Origin: Anaerolineales bacterium
GTDB lineage: Bacteria > Chloroflexota > Anaerolineae > 4572-78 > J111
Length of the DNA: 64,000 nucleotides
Direction of reading: 5' to 3'
Assembly (NCBI GenBank): GCA_015075185.1
Contig: JABTUW010000002.1
Span: forward strand, 124,001 to 188,000
In this document: positions 53,572-63,318 of the stretch, in pieces
Layout of the letters: each line of letters opens with the position of its first letter
Numbering within the stretch: the first letter of the stretch is position 1
Translations under genes and position numbers: made by a program
Notes under the pieces: model-generated
What the model saw: the letters and a program-made list of their open reading frames with translations, nothing else
Databases searched by the model: none
Told to the model about the DNA's origin: nothing

Positions 53572-55830
53572 CTAGATAACTTTGCACCTCTGTCTGTGAG
53601 CGTCCATCGCAGCCACTGCGGCCATAGAGACGACTTCCTCCACGTCGTCGCCGGCCTGCAGCACATGCACCGGCGCGTTGAGCCCTAACAGGATGGGGCC
53701 AATAGTTTCTGCTCCACCGAGCCGCTGGAGCAATTTATAAGCGATATTGGCTGCTTCCAGGTCGGGGAAGATCAGCACATTAGCCCCTTTCACCTGGCTG
53801 AAGGGAAAGCGGGTTTCGACCAGTTCGGGCACCAGGGCCACATCGGCCTGTATTTCCCCATCCACGACCAAATCGGGCCGGCGGCCGCGGGCGAGCTCAA
53901 CAGCACGGCGCATTTTCTCGGCCAGGGGATGCTTGACACTGCCAAAATTGGAAAAGGAGAGCATCGCCACGCGTGGCTTGAGATCAAGCCCAGCGGCGAA
54001 ATCGGCGGCCAGGATAGCGATCTCAGCCAAATCTTCGGCGCTTGGTTCAATATTCACCGTCGCATCGCTGAAGACATAAACCTGCCCGCAGACGATAACC
54101 AGATAAGCGCCGGCAGCTTTACTCACCCCCGGGCAGGTGTGGAAGATTTGCAAAGCCGGGCGAATAACCTCGGCATATTCGTAGGTTAAGCCTGAGATGA
54201 AGGCATCGGCGTCGCCCTGCTGCACCATCATCAAGCCGAAGAGGTTTGGTTCATGAATCCGCTCGCAGGCGTGACCCAAAGTCACCCCTTTGCGCTGGCG
54301 CAGCTCGTAGTAAGCCCGGGCGTACCGTTCCTGCCGGGGGTCGGTGTTGGGGTCAATTATCTCCGGGCTGAGATGCAGGCCCAACTCCTGCACCCGCTGA
54401 CCAATCACCTGGGGCCGGCCTAACAAGAGCGGCTGGCCGATACCCTCATCAATCACCTGAACGGCGGCGCGGATGATCTTGCTTTCTTCACCCTCGGCAA
54501 AGACAATGCGCTTGGGCGCGGCTTTCGCCTTGTTGATGAGGGTACGGCGCATGCGGCGGCCCAGTCCAAGCCGGGCCGCCAACTGCTCGCGATATTCGTC
54601 CAGATTGATCTGCTGGCGCGCCACGCCCGTCTGGATAGCCGCTTCGGCGACAGCAGGGGCCTCCCACAGCAGCACCCGCGGATCGAGCGGCTTGGGGATG
54701 AGATAGTCCAGGCCGAATTTGAGCGAATCTATACCATAAGCGTGCAAAACCGAGTCCGGCACATCCTCGTGGGCCAGGGCAGCCAGGGCTTTAGCGGCGG
54801 CAATTTTCATCTCATCGTTGATTGCGCTGGCGCGCACGTCGAGCGCGCCCCGGAAAATGAAAGGGAAGCCGAGGACGTTGTTGATCTGGTTGGGATAATC
54901 CGAGCGGCCGGTGGCAACGATAGCATCAGACCGCGCTTCTTTAGCCAACTCGTACTTGATCTCCGGGTCGGGGTTGGCCATGGCAAAGATCAGCGGCTGG
55001 TCAGCCATGGTCTTGACCATGGCCGGGGTCAGGATGTCCTTGATGGACAGGCCGAGGAACAGGTCGGCCCCCTCTACGGCCTCCGCCAGGCTTCGCTTTT
55101 CGGTTTCAACGGCAAAGCGGGCCTTGTAGGGGTTCATGCCCTCGCTACGGCCCGCGTAGACCACCCCTTTGGTGTCCACCAGGGTAATGTTCCTGCGGCT
55201 CACGCCGAGTTTGACGTACAAGTCGGCGCAAGCAATAGCGGCCGCACCTGCGCCGGAGATAACCACACGCAGGTGGGCGATGTTCTTGCCGATGAGTTCC
55301 AGCGCATTGAGCAGGGCGGCGCTGGAAATGATAGCCGTCCCGTGCTGATCGTCATGGAAGACCGGGATGTCGAGCGCTGCCTTAAGGGTCTCCTCGATGT
55401 AGAAACATTCCGGCGCTTTGATGTCTTCCAGGTTGATGCCGCCAAAGGTAGGGGCGATAGCCTTGACCACGCGGATCATCTCGTCGGGATCGTGGGTGTC
55501 TACTTCGATGTCGAACACGTCCACGTCCGCAAAGCGTTTGAAGAGCACCCCTTTGCCTTCCATAACCGGCTTGGAAGCCAGCGCGCCCCGGTCGCCGAGG
55601 CCGAGAATAGCCGTGCCGTTGCTGATCACGGCCACTAGGTTGGCCTTGGCCGTATATTCATAAGCCGATTCGGGCCGGCGTTCCACTTCCTCCACAACTT
55701 TGGCCACGCCGGGGGTGTAGGCCAGGGAAAGATCGCGCTGGGTCAACAGCGGCTTAGTCGGGGTAACCTCGATTTTGCCGGGCCGGCCCCGGCGGTGGTA
55801 TTCGAATGTTTCTTGGGTAGTGACGGTCAT
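53572..55830 (-). CDS. maeB: NADP-dependent malic enzyme, phosphotransacetylase hybrid
   Basis: 752 residues. Residues 1-400 are malic enzyme: [48 protein letters not shown] with metal-binding acids, the HDDQHGTA segment and [12 protein letters not shown] for NADP. Residues 430-752 are a phosphate acetyltransferase-like domain ([33 protein letters not shown]), regulatory in studied MaeB enzymes. It converts malate to pyruvate with NADPH. ATG at 55830 has GAGGAG upstream; the frame extends to 55860. Single gene. Confidence 0.95.
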   Translation of the reverse strand: MTVTTQETFEYHRRGRPGKIEVTPTKPLLTQRDLSLAYTPGVAKVVEEVERRPESAYEYTAKANLVAVISNGTAILGLGDRGALASKPVMEGKGVLFKRFADVDVFDIEVDTHDPDEMIRVVKAIAPTFGGINLEDIKAPECFYIEETLKAALDIPVFHDDQHGTAIISSAALLNALELIGKNIAHLRVVISGAGAAAIACADLYVKLGVSRRNITLVDTKGVVYAGRSEGMNPYKARFAVETEKRSLAEAVEGADLFLGLSIKDILTPAMVKTMADQPLIFAMANPDPEIKYELAKEARSDAIVATGRSDYPNQINNVLGFPFIFRGALDVRASAINDEMKIAAAKALAALAHEDVPDSVLHAYGIDSLKFGLDYLIPKPLDPRVLLWEAPAVAEAAIQTGVARQQINLDEYREQLAARLGLGRRMRRTLINKAKAAPKRIVFAEGEESKIIRAAVQVIDEGIGQPLLLGRPQVIGQRVQELGLHLSPEIIDPNTDPRQERYARAYYELRQRKGVTLGHACERIHEPNLFGLMMVQQGDADAFISGLTYEYAEVIRPALQIFHTCPGVSKAAGAYLVIVCGQVYVFSDATVNIEPSAEDLAEIAILAADFAAGLDLKPRVAMLSFSNFGSVKHPLAEKMRRAVELARGRRPDLVVDGEIQADVALVPELVETRFPFSQVKGANVLIFPDLEAANIAYKLLQRLGGAETIGPILLGLNAPVHVLQAGDDVEEVVSMAAVAAMDAHRQRCKVI

Positions 55831-56121
55831 GGTGATACTCCTCATCACAGAACTAGACATTTTGCGGCCAATTTGATATCTATGTTCAAGAATATGTCAA
55901 AGTATTCTAAACCGATAGTGGCAGATGTCATCTTATTCAATGAAGAGTGTCATTATCTGGGCTGCTGTTAATAAATCGGCTGCTGCCAATAGTCTCAACA
56001 AGCCTATCGCCCCGGCAGCAGTTAGCAGTACACCCAGCCCAACTGATACGCCCTGGTAGAAAAATGGGATATTAGGAAATTTTGCGCTTTTCTCAGGCAA
56101 TGCTATAATTAGCTCGATATT

Positions 56122-56194
56122 GGGTGCGTAGCTCAGTTGGTCAGAGCGCACGGTTCACATCCGTGAGGTCACAGGTTCGGCCCTGTCGCGCCCA
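56122..56194 (+). tRNA. tRNA-Val (CAC), with six-base T loop
   Basis: All stems form: acceptor GGGTGCG/CGCGCCC (with one G-U), D stem GCTC/GAGC, anticodon stem CACGG/CCGTG with loop TTCACAT (anticodon CAC) and T stem ACAGG/CCTGT. The T loop reads TTCGGC, six bases, where seven are expected; the universally conserved A58 is the missing base. CCA is not encoded. It could be functional with reduced stability, a decaying copy, or a one-base sequence error. Confidence 0.85.
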
Positions 56195-56289
56195 TTTCCT
56201 TAAATCAATAAGATAATATCCCTTGTCGGTTGAGCGAGGTGGGCGGCTCCAGGTAAATACCTGTATCCGCTGCGTTTTAGTAGTTTGAG

Positions 56290-57795
56290 CTACAAGCCTG
56301 GAGTTTGGCTCTTTGAGCAAAGACAGAAGGGATAAAAATAACGAAAAGGGTGCCAAAAGCGCCCTTTTTTGTTCAGATGCGGACGGAAGCGGCGACGGAG
56401 TTGGTGAGAGCGGCCAGCCAGGTTTTTTTTTCCACCAGTTGTCCCCGGTTCCGAGCCAAAGGGTCGAAATTCAGGGGTGCCCCAAAGAGCGGCCCGGTAA
56501 CTGCGCCAGAGGGTGTTGAAAGACCAGCGTTTGGCTCCTGACCACCAAGGGGCCGGGGCGGGCGGTCCGCCACATAAGCCCCAGGTGCGATAGCCCGCCA
56601 AAACCAGGATGGCATAGACCCAGACACTCCATTGGACCGAAACCACGGCGGCGCGTTTATTCCAACACTGCTTTTCCCCACACCCAGCCCGCTTTTCATT
56701 TCTCGGTGAGCGACTTCTAACCCCCAGCGCTGCCATAACCAGGCCAAGATCGTTTCAATCGGATAAGGCAATTGCCAGGTGTCGCCCTGTTGGACGGCCG
56801 AAATCAGATAGAAGGAGGGTTCACGGTGTTTGGAGTGCCGCTTCTTTTACCGACCAGACGATGATGCCCTTGACGACCAACAGGAATAAGGGTCGTTCGC
56901 AAAGCCGTCGCGGACAAAGGGACCTAAGCATTGATAACGCATCTGGATTTGTTTGCCTCGAACCAGCACTTGTCGTTTGGGCCAGTTGCGCAAACCGGCG
57001 TGTAACCACTCGGCCGGGTGGGGGCCTTCTGCCCATAACTGGCCGGACGCCCCGGACCCGAATGGGGTTGCGGCAACCAATACAAACACCGATTGCGGGC
57101 CGTCCGGGTGAGCAAAGTCACTCCTTCCGGCAGCCCCCGCCACAGTTCCAGGACATCGAATGCGCCATCGGCCAAGGCCAGGATGTTTTGTTCTTTTCGT
57201 CCCGCCTGATCCAGTTGCCCCCGCACCCACTTCAGATAGACCAGTCCGGCCTCCCATTCTCGTCGGGCTGGCTCCTGGCTGGCGACGGCTTTAGGCGGAA
57301 AGGCTGGAATAAACGGAGCGGAATAGCCCGACTATAGCCGTTTTCCAGCGGAGTGAGCCAAGCCCGGTCAAAAGCGTTGGAAACCGTTCTATCCCTGGTC
57401 GGAAGGTTGGCGAACGGGCTGATTTCAGCCAACTCGTCCCTGGCATCTTCAAACTGCTCCGGCTGATTTGTGTCCCATCCAGCCCGACCCCATACGGCTC
57501 TGTCACGGCTACTGCCTCCAGCGTTTCTCTGAACAAGATGCCGTTGAGCTGCTCCTCGTCAAATCGCTCCCGACTAAACAAGCGATACCACCCACTCCAA
57601 TCCCCGCCGTTTCCCTAAGCTCAAGATCGCCTGGGCGATCGTATGCCGTCCAAAATTGAACAGTTCGGCCAAGACTAAGCCCACCCCTCGCCAGTACGGT
57701 CGCGCTTGCTTGAACGCCGCTCGATGCACCTCGAGTAACTGGATTAACGTTTGCAGCAGCGTTGGTATTTCACTCCCGTTTGTGTTATCCTTCAT
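56290..57795 (-). pseudogene. DDE transposase of a decayed insertion sequence
   Basis: An IS4-superfamily-like transposase (perhaps IS701-like) broken into at least four frames. Starting at ATG 57795 (GGAGG upstream) the pieces read LLEVHRAAFKQARPYWRGVG, then LFSRERFDEEQLNGILFRET with VGLDGTQISR (first Asp), then LALADGAFDVLELWRGLPEG (second Asp), then PAEWLHAGLRNWPKRQ, and finally WLWQRWGLEVAHREMKSG (Glu). It lies within the inverted repeats at 56297 and 57881. Confidence 0.75.
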
Positions 57796-57893
57796 GGCAG
57801 AAGCCTCCTGGGTTTTGTTTGGTCTCGTAACCATAACTTTACCCAAGAGGCTTCTTTTTTTCAATACCCCTGCCAAAAAGGCCAAACTCCAGG
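56297..57893. mobile_element. Decayed insertion sequence, about 1.6 kb
   Basis: Terminal inverted repeats CCTGGAGTTTGGC (56297-56309) and GCCAAACTCCAGG (57881-57893) match perfectly over 13 bases and imperfectly beyond. They enclose the broken transposase. No target-site duplication could be identified. The element inserted about 100 bases 3' of tRNA-Val. Confidence 0.7.
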
Positions 57894-57962
57894 GCTGTTT
57901 TATTTCCCCCACCAGTTGTCTTAAAGACCAAAGAAGAAATTATTGCCTAAGAATTTGCTCAT

Positions 57963-58190
57963 TTGCGGGGGCAGGCGATTAAAGTTTCTGATGCCATTCG
58001 GAACTATAGCACAGCCGAAGTGTCTATTTCACAAAAAAATTTTAGTAATTGGGCTAAAGCTGGTTACATCAAAGTATTAGGGCGAGGTTATCGCCTTTTG
58101 CTGGACGAGGCCGATGTGGCTTACTGCGCCAAAATCTACACCGAAAAATATCATAAGTATGGTGGGCAGATGGCCTTTTGTTTCAACGGG
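57963..58190 (+). pseudogene. Relic of an integrase-type N-terminal helix-turn-helix
   Basis: Reads AIKVSDAIRNYSTAEVSISQ, NFSNWAKAGYIKVLGRGY and LLLDEADVAYCAKIY. This resembles the MerR/excisionase-like domain that precedes the catalytic part of some tyrosine recombinases. It lacks a start near the element at 57893 and runs into IS1-type DNA near 58200, so it is a fragment. Confidence 0.45.
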
Positions 58191-58229
58191 CAGGCTAAAA
58201 CTCCCAGTCATCCTTGTGACCAGCTACGC

Positions 58230-58620
58230 TCCACCCACTGCTTGGGGTCAAGGCGGGACTCGATACAGGAAAACCTCAGGCAAAGACCAATTGTGACCGG
58301 TCAGACCTGTTGTCATGGCTGGTGTTCGCTTCTACCATATTTTCAATGAACCCTTGCCTCGTGTCGGTTGGGGTTCTGTCAGAGGTAACCATAAGGAATG
58401 GTGTTCCACACAGAAATTGTAGTACACCCGGAACAGGATGGCTTGCTGTCTCAGACTAACCGGCGCTTGGGCTTGTTTGAGCACCTGCCGTCCTAACACG
58501 GCAATATGCTGGCGAATAGTCAAGTTCAGTCGCTCCACAAAGGCCGGGTTAATCTTCCAGCCCCACTGATCCAGCTTGGCTCGCAGGTGTTCTCAACCTC
58601 CGAAAACCAGCCGTTGTTTG
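58230..58620 (-). pseudogene. IS1-type transposase relic
   Basis: Minus strand: EHLRAKLDQWGWKINPAFVE, then RLNLTIRQHIAVLGRQVLKQ, YYNFCVEHHSLWLPL and, after an in-frame stop, KRTPAMTTGLTGHNWSL with EVFLYRVPP. This is the C-terminal third of an IS1-family transposase. The upstream part is missing or unreadable. Confidence 0.6.
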
Positions 58621-58770
58621 ACCCGGACCAATCGTCAAAACTGGAGAAAAACCGAGCCTAGCAGCCCGAAGACTCGGCTGATCAGGCTCGTTTTCAATAG
58701 CTTTTGACTGTCCTCCCTGCTTTATTACCGGTTTCTGTTGACCCACAGGTGCGAGGGACGACATCTGTCC

Positions 58771-60315
58771 CTACTGGCGATGATAGACCCGAATCCCTGC
58801 CTCACCGGCTAGTGGACAATGCTGCTCACAGATACCACAGCCAATGCACAAATCAGCTACGACATAAGGCTTTTGCAGCTCAATTTCACGCACTTGTTCT
58901 CGCTGTAATTTAACTGCCTTATCCGGCACCGGGCACATTTCCTCACACACAATGCAGGGTGTGTTATAGGCCCAGGGCAGGCAGCGATTGCGATCAACAC
59001 TAGCTAAGCCTATTACCATCTGGCGTTTGTCCTGCAGAGCGAGCAGAGGGATCGCCTGCGAGGGACAGACCTGGCCGCAGGCATTGCAGCCATAATCGCA
59101 GTAGCCTAAACGCGGCGTCAGGCGCGGCGTCCAGAACCCTGCCAGCCCGGCTTCCCACAGCGCCGGCTGCAAGCCCGAGGTCGGGCAAACAGCCATACAC
59201 AAACTGCATCGTAAGCAGAGGCTCAGGAATTGGGCTTCATCTTCGACCCCAGGAGGCCGGAGCAAGTGAGGGTCGGGTTGCTTGGCCTGAATGCCTGTCT
59301 GTAGGACGGCGACGCTGGCCGCTCCAGCCGCCAGCGAGGTCAAAACCTGCCGTCGGGTGGGATCGCTTTCTCGCCAGGGCGCAGGCCACCAGTGCCAGGC
59401 GAAGTTCACGCCATTTTTGGGGCAAGCAGCCAGGCAGTCCAGGCAAATGGTACATTCGGCCGGGGCGATCTCATAACTTGGCTGGGTCTCAATTGCCTCC
59501 AACCGGCACACCCGGGCACATTTGGCGCAATTTACACAGGCTGAGCCAATCACCGGCCGAAACAATGCTACCTTCGACAGCAATCCTAACAGCGCACCCA
59601 GTGGACACAGATAGCGACACCAGAAACGGTCGGCCAGGAGGTTCAAGGCCAGGAGACTCAAGAACAGGGCTGCCATCAAACTATTTTGGGCGAAGACCGG
59701 CTGTTCAACCGGCAGTACGATCCCACGCCATCCTCCTTCCACCCAATCTACGACCGGACTAAGGAAAGGGACAAGATACAAGCTACGTTCGGCGGCAGAA
59801 ACCGCGTAATTGAGACCAGGCAAGATGGCTGTTGTCAGCACCCGCGTCAACAGGGTAATCGGGTCGAGCCAGAGCAAGGTCAAGTTACCAAAGAGGGCCA
59901 TCGCCAAAATGAGAAGTAAGAGGATGGTTTTGATCGCCCGGAAACCGGTGTTTCCCCTACTTTGTTCTGCTTCAGGCTGCTTCGCTAACAAGCGGTGTTT
60001 TCTGGCCCGACGACGCAGGGCTGAGGGGAAACGCACCCATTCCAACAGTGTGCCCAGTGGACACAACCAACCGCACCAAACCCGGCCAAGCAGCACGGTT
60101 AGGCAGACTCTTATCAAAGCCCATCCTAATTGAGGTATCCAGGCGCGGTCGGCCAGCATCACTGCAAACGCAGCCAACGGGTCAAGCCGGAAGAACCAAT
60201 TAGCCTGATGAAAGATGTTCCACCGCAGCAATGCTGCAAAAAATAGGTAGAGGTAAACGGCAAAAGTCAAAATTTGGACAGCCTGACGAATCCGTCGCCC
60301 GTAAATCCAGTTCAT
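58771..60315 (-). CDS. Membrane polyferredoxin (NapH/CcoG-like 4Fe-4S protein)
   Basis: 514 residues. Membrane helices with two GRVWCGWLCPLGTLLEW / DRFWCRYLCPLGALLGL motifs fill the first half. A pair of classical [4Fe-4S] ferredoxin motifs follows (CVNCAKCARVC and CTICLDCLAACP), then a short signal-like helix, and a second ferredoxin part (CLRCSLCMAVCP, CNACGQVCP, CIVCEEMCP and CIGCGICEQHCP). It should pass electrons at the membrane. The layout looks like a fusion of NapH-type and NapG/MauM-type modules. It heads no obvious reductase, but lies with DUF362 genes, which commonly neighbour such ferredoxins. Confidence 0.85.
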   Translation of the reverse strand: MNWIYGRRIRQAVQILTFAVYLYLFFAALLRWNIFHQANWFFRLDPLAAFAVMLADRAWIPQLGWALIRVCLTVLLGRVWCGWLCPLGTLLEWVRFPSALRRRARKHRLLAKQPEAEQSRGNTGFRAIKTILLLLILAMALFGNLTLLWLDPITLLTRVLTTAILPGLNYAVSAAERSLYLVPFLSPVVDWVEGGWRGIVLPVEQPVFAQNSLMAALFLSLLALNLLADRFWCRYLCPLGALLGLLSKVALFRPVIGSACVNCAKCARVCRLEAIETQPSYEIAPAECTICLDCLAACPKNGVNFAWHWWPAPWRESDPTRRQVLTSLAAGAASVAVLQTGIQAKQPDPHLLRPPGVEDEAQFLSLCLRCSLCMAVCPTSGLQPALWEAGLAGFWTPRLTPRLGYCDYGCNACGQVCPSQAIPLLALQDKRQMVIGLASVDRNRCLPWAYNTPCIVCEEMCPVPDKAVKLQREQVREIELQKPYVVADLCIGCGICEQHCPLAGEAGIRVYHRQ

Positions 60316-60330
60316 AGCAATATCCTGCTC

Positions 60331-60429
60331 TCAGTCCATCTGGGCTGGGATGATAAAGCCCTCCACCAACCGCCAAAGCTGCTTTTCGTCTTCGGGTGGG
60401 TGGCTTTGACTGGTAAACACCACTAGCAT
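60331..60429 (-). CDS. Candidate 32-residue protein
   Basis: ATG at 60429, encoding VVFTSQSHPPEDEKQLWRL and an IIPAQMD end, in the gap between the DUF6599 lipoprotein and the polyferredoxin gene on the same strand. The ribosome-binding site is weak. It may be real or the relic of a longer protein. Confidence 0.3.
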   Translation of the reverse strand: MLVVFTSQSHPPEDEKQLWRLVEGFIIPAQMD

Positions 60430-60448
60430 ATCTTCTTATCTCCCGTTC

Positions 60449-61300
60449 TTATTCGTTCGCCAGCGCCTGGACCAGCAGATGATTCGCCTCGGCTAGATCT
60501 ACTTGACCGAAGACCGCGCCCAGCAGATTATCACGCCCGTCGGCGGCGACCAGGCCATCCACCTGTCCCGCTTTGAGGGCAGCCAGGCCAGACGAAGCAG
60601 CCTTGGCATCAGGATACTGAATTACGAGTAAGTGGACCCTTGTGCCATCCAGATTATAGCCAGCCATGAGGCCGTTGGTTTGGGCGCTCAAACCTAAGAT
60701 GTTCTCACCGCCCAACCAAACTTCATGCTGAATGGAGATTTCTTCATGGAAGAAGACGAAGCCGCGCTCGATCAGATGGGCCTGGGGTAAGCGATTGACC
60801 AACGCCGGACGTTCTCCCCCTTGAGGCAACGATGCGGCTATGGTCTGGGCAAAAGTTTGTAGATCGGCGTCGGCCGCCTGTTGCCGACCATAAACTTGCA
60901 CATAGTAACGATCCTGCCAGAAGGCAATCCGCGACCCGGGGTCGGCCTCGCCGTCATTGCCAATGGCGATCGGTTGACCGGCGCGACCGGAGGTAAAGAG
61001 GCCATAGGCGTCGGCTGGAGTGGCTAACTGCCACAAGGCGACTTCGAGGATCGTCCCGGTCGCGTTTTGATACCGCTGCGTGGCCACCTGCTCAAAACCG
61101 TAGACAAAGAAGGCATCGGCCTGGCCGTCCACCATATCGAACAGGTTATCGCGGTTGTAGACCCGCGCTTCTTCGGCGAGCGTCCAATTGGGGATGGTGC
61201 CGGTCTTCGGCAAAAAGTCGGTCAGTGCGGCCGCTTGACTGCTGCAGCCCACCAAAAGAAAAAGAAAGAATAAATAACCTGGCCTCAAGAGTTTATTCAT
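60449..61300 (-). CDS. DUF6599-family lipoprotein
   Basis: 283 residues. The lipobox is LFLLVGCSS. The domain begins with FLPKTGTIPNWTL and NRDNLFDMVDGQADAFFVYG, followed by PADAYGLFTSGRAG and the LPQAHLIERGFVFFHEEISI segment, which fits DUF6599; its role is unknown. ATG at 61300 is preferred because it gives a proper signal peptide; the frame extends to 61366. It starts seven bases after the hydrolase stop. Confidence 0.75.
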   Translation of the reverse strand: MNKLLRPGYLFFLFLLVGCSSQAAALTDFLPKTGTIPNWTLAEEARVYNRDNLFDMVDGQADAFFVYGFEQVATQRYQNATGTILEVALWQLATPADAYGLFTSGRAGQPIAIGNDGEADPGSRIAFWQDRYYVQVYGRQQAADADLQTFAQTIAASLPQGGERPALVNRLPQAHLIERGFVFFHEEISIQHEVWLGGENILGLSAQTNGLMAGYNLDGTRVHLLVIQYPDAKAASSGLAALKAGQVDGLVAADGRDNLLGAVFGQVDLAEANHLLVQALANE

Positions 61301-61307
61301 CTTTAAA

Positions 61308-62339
61308 TTACAAGTGTTGGGCCGCAAACGCCAGAACGCACCCCAAATGATCGCCGATATAATCATAAGCCTCCAACCGCCCGAGCGGCTCCTCTATCCA
61401 CCAGAGCTGCTTAGGGCCAGGGGTGGCGTCGTAAAGCCTTTGTACCTCTCCACACCCGCCCCACGGATCTGCCCGGGCCTGGATGTACAACACAGGGACG
61501 TTAACCTCGCGCGCGAACTTGAGCAGGAACGCCGCCCCCAGTGGATACCCGCCACGCCACTGGCACAGCCAATCTATTAGTGGGACCAACACCCAATTGA
61601 GGGGGGCGGACACCTGGCGGAGGTAGCCGCGTACCAACACACCCAGCGAGGCAGGCTGGACTGCCACCAGGAAGCGCAACATTTTAATGTTGGGGGGTGG
61701 GACTGAGATCCAACCTACGCCCCCTTCGGTATCGCCGCTGAAGAGCCGGATAGTTTCGGCGCTGCCTTTCTCCCGGCCTACAGCCGCCAGGGCTGCTGCC
61801 GCCCCCAGGCCAAAGCCCACCACCCCAACCTGCGGCGGCGACGCCGGGGACACCGCCGCCATACGGCTGAAGACGTAATCAACTGCACCCACCACATCCT
61901 GATCCTCATTTAGGCCGCCCGCGCACCGACCGCTCTGGCTCTCCCCGTGGCTGCGGAAATCGAAAACCAGCACCGCGTAGTTGGCCTGGTGAAAGCCCTG
62001 TACCGTTTTCAGTAGATCAACGTTGGTGCGAAACAGACGTGGCCACCCTTGGTGTTGGACGCTGAAGCCGTGGCGGTTGCCGAACATGGGGTGCAGTACG
62101 ATGACAGTAGGGCTCTGCTTCTCTAAGTCGGAGGTGCGCTCGGCTGGGATCCACCAGCCCTTAAGGACCAGTCCGTCCGAGCTTTGAAAGGTTATGTCTT
62201 CATAGGCCAGGCCGTACGCTTCTGGCGTGCGGGTCACCGGTTGGCGCCAAGCGTATAGCAGCAGGCCGGAAATCCAATATCCCAGCCCCAGCAGCGCCAG
62301 GAAAAGCAGAAATAGGACAACCAACACGAAAAAAATCAT
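61308..62339 (-). CDS. Alpha/beta-hydrolase-fold membrane-anchored protein lacking the serine nucleophile
   Basis: 343 residues. One N-terminal membrane helix (VLVVLFLLFLALLGLGYWI) precedes a YqkD/BEM46-like hydrolase domain: KGWWIPAERT, VIVLHPMFGNRHG, VLVFDFRSHGESQSG. The nucleophile elbow reads VGFGLGAAAAL where GxSxG is expected, so the serine is a glycine. The late acid and His region is ARADPWGGCGEV and GDHLG. It is probably not a standard esterase and may be a binding or structural relative. It is cotranscribed with DUF6599 and DUF362 genes. Confidence 0.75.
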   Translation of the reverse strand: MIFFVLVVLFLLFLALLGLGYWISGLLLYAWRQPVTRTPEAYGLAYEDITFQSSDGLVLKGWWIPAERTSDLEKQSPTVIVLHPMFGNRHGFSVQHQGWPRLFRTNVDLLKTVQGFHQANYAVLVFDFRSHGESQSGRCAGGLNEDQDVVGAVDYVFSRMAAVSPASPPQVGVVGFGLGAAAALAAVGREKGSAETIRLFSGDTEGGVGWISVPPPNIKMLRFLVAVQPASLGVLVRGYLRQVSAPLNWVLVPLIDWLCQWRGGYPLGAAFLLKFAREVNVPVLYIQARADPWGGCGEVQRLYDATPGPKQLWWIEEPLGRLEAYDYIGDHLGCVLAFAAQHL

Positions 62340-62370
62340 AGGGCAGGCCTAACTTGGGCAAGAGTTCGCT

Positions 62371-63318
62371 TCATAAGGTGCTAATTTCCTCGACCTTGAT
62401 ACTCTTCAAATCCAGGGTACCCAGCCCTATCTCGGCTCCGGCCTTAATGTAGGCGATGTCTGGCCCGATCAGGCCAAAAAGGGTGGCCCCATAAGCATCT
62501 GCGGCCACCAGATCGTGGCTGGCAATGACGGTGTTGGTTTCCTTGACATCGTTCAGGCTGCCTCCGGTCGGGCCATGGGCGGTCAGGATGCGTACCGCGT
62601 CCACGACGGTCAAGGTCGGGCGGATCAGGCTGGCCAGGTCAGCTACACGCTGACCCAGGTTGCGATGGATGCCGCTGGGTTTGCTGACTAGGCCCAGCAG
62701 ATTCTTCGACCCCAACGTCAGCCGGGCCAGGGAATGGTGCTTAGCAATGGGCACGTTAATCAATACGTCGGCCTTGAGCGCATCTTGATAGATTTCCCAT
62801 TCGGTGATGTCCCGGCCTTCAGGAATGACCGTCTTGACAAATTTGACCCGGCTCATGACCTCCATCTCACCCCCGGCGTCCTTGACTGCGTCGCCAATGC
62901 CGCTGACAGCGTAGGCTGAGTCGGGCATGCCGCCAAAGGGCATATCCATCACCTGCACCCTTTTGGCTCCAGCACCCAGGCAGAGGCTGACCAGGGTAGC
63001 GACGACGATAGGGTTGGTGGTCGCGGCATACTCTGCTGGATGATAATCCACGCAAATATTAGGCTTGATGATCACGTCGTGCCCAGACTTGACGAAGCGC
63101 TCGATGCCGCCCAACGCGGCTATAGCCCGCTTCGTGATTTCCGCCGGATCAGCTCCCCGAGCTACGGCCAGGTAAGCCTGGTCACCGCTGGGTGCGACAG
63201 GTAACTGTCGGCGAGGGGCAGTTGCGACTGGTGGTCCGGCACAGCCCGAACCCAATAGAACTGCCCCAGCGGCAGCGCTGCTCAAGGCTAAAAATTGTCG
63301 GCGGGTAATTTTGATCAT
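62371..63318 (-). CDS. DUF362 protein, exported
   Basis: 315 residues. The N-terminus ITRRQFLALSSAAAGAVLLG followed by SGC is a Tat-type signal with a possible lipobox. The DUF362 domain shows SGHDVIIKPNICVDYHPAEY, VQVMDMPFGG and VLINVPIAKHHSLARLTLG, with DLVAADAYGATLFGL near the end. DUF362 proteins often act with ferredoxins, but the reaction is unknown. The ATG overlaps the stop of the preceding gene (ATGA), indicating tight coupling. Confidence 0.85.
   Translation of the reverse strand: MIKITRRQFLALSSAAAGAVLLGSGCAGPPVATAPRRQLPVAPSGDQAYLAVARGADPAEITKRAIAALGGIERFVKSGHDVIIKPNICVDYHPAEYAATTNPIVVATLVSLCLGAGAKRVQVMDMPFGGMPDSAYAVSGIGDAVKDAGGEMEVMSRVKFVKTVIPEGRDITEWEIYQDALKADVLINVPIAKHHSLARLTLGSKNLLGLVSKPSGIHRNLGQRVADLASLIRPTLTVVDAVRILTAHGPTGGSLNDVKETNTVIASHDLVAADAYGATLFGLIGPDIAYIKAGAEIGLGTLDLKSIKVEEISTL

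Noticed and set aside
54742-55638. 298-codon plus-strand frame
   Set aside because: Antisense shadow of the malic enzyme, with no family motif.
55933-56151. 72-codon minus-strand frame with two hydrophobic stretches
   Set aside because: Its ATG lies inside tRNA-Val and no other start has a ribosome-binding site; kept out, although the 3' half looks somewhat membrane-like.
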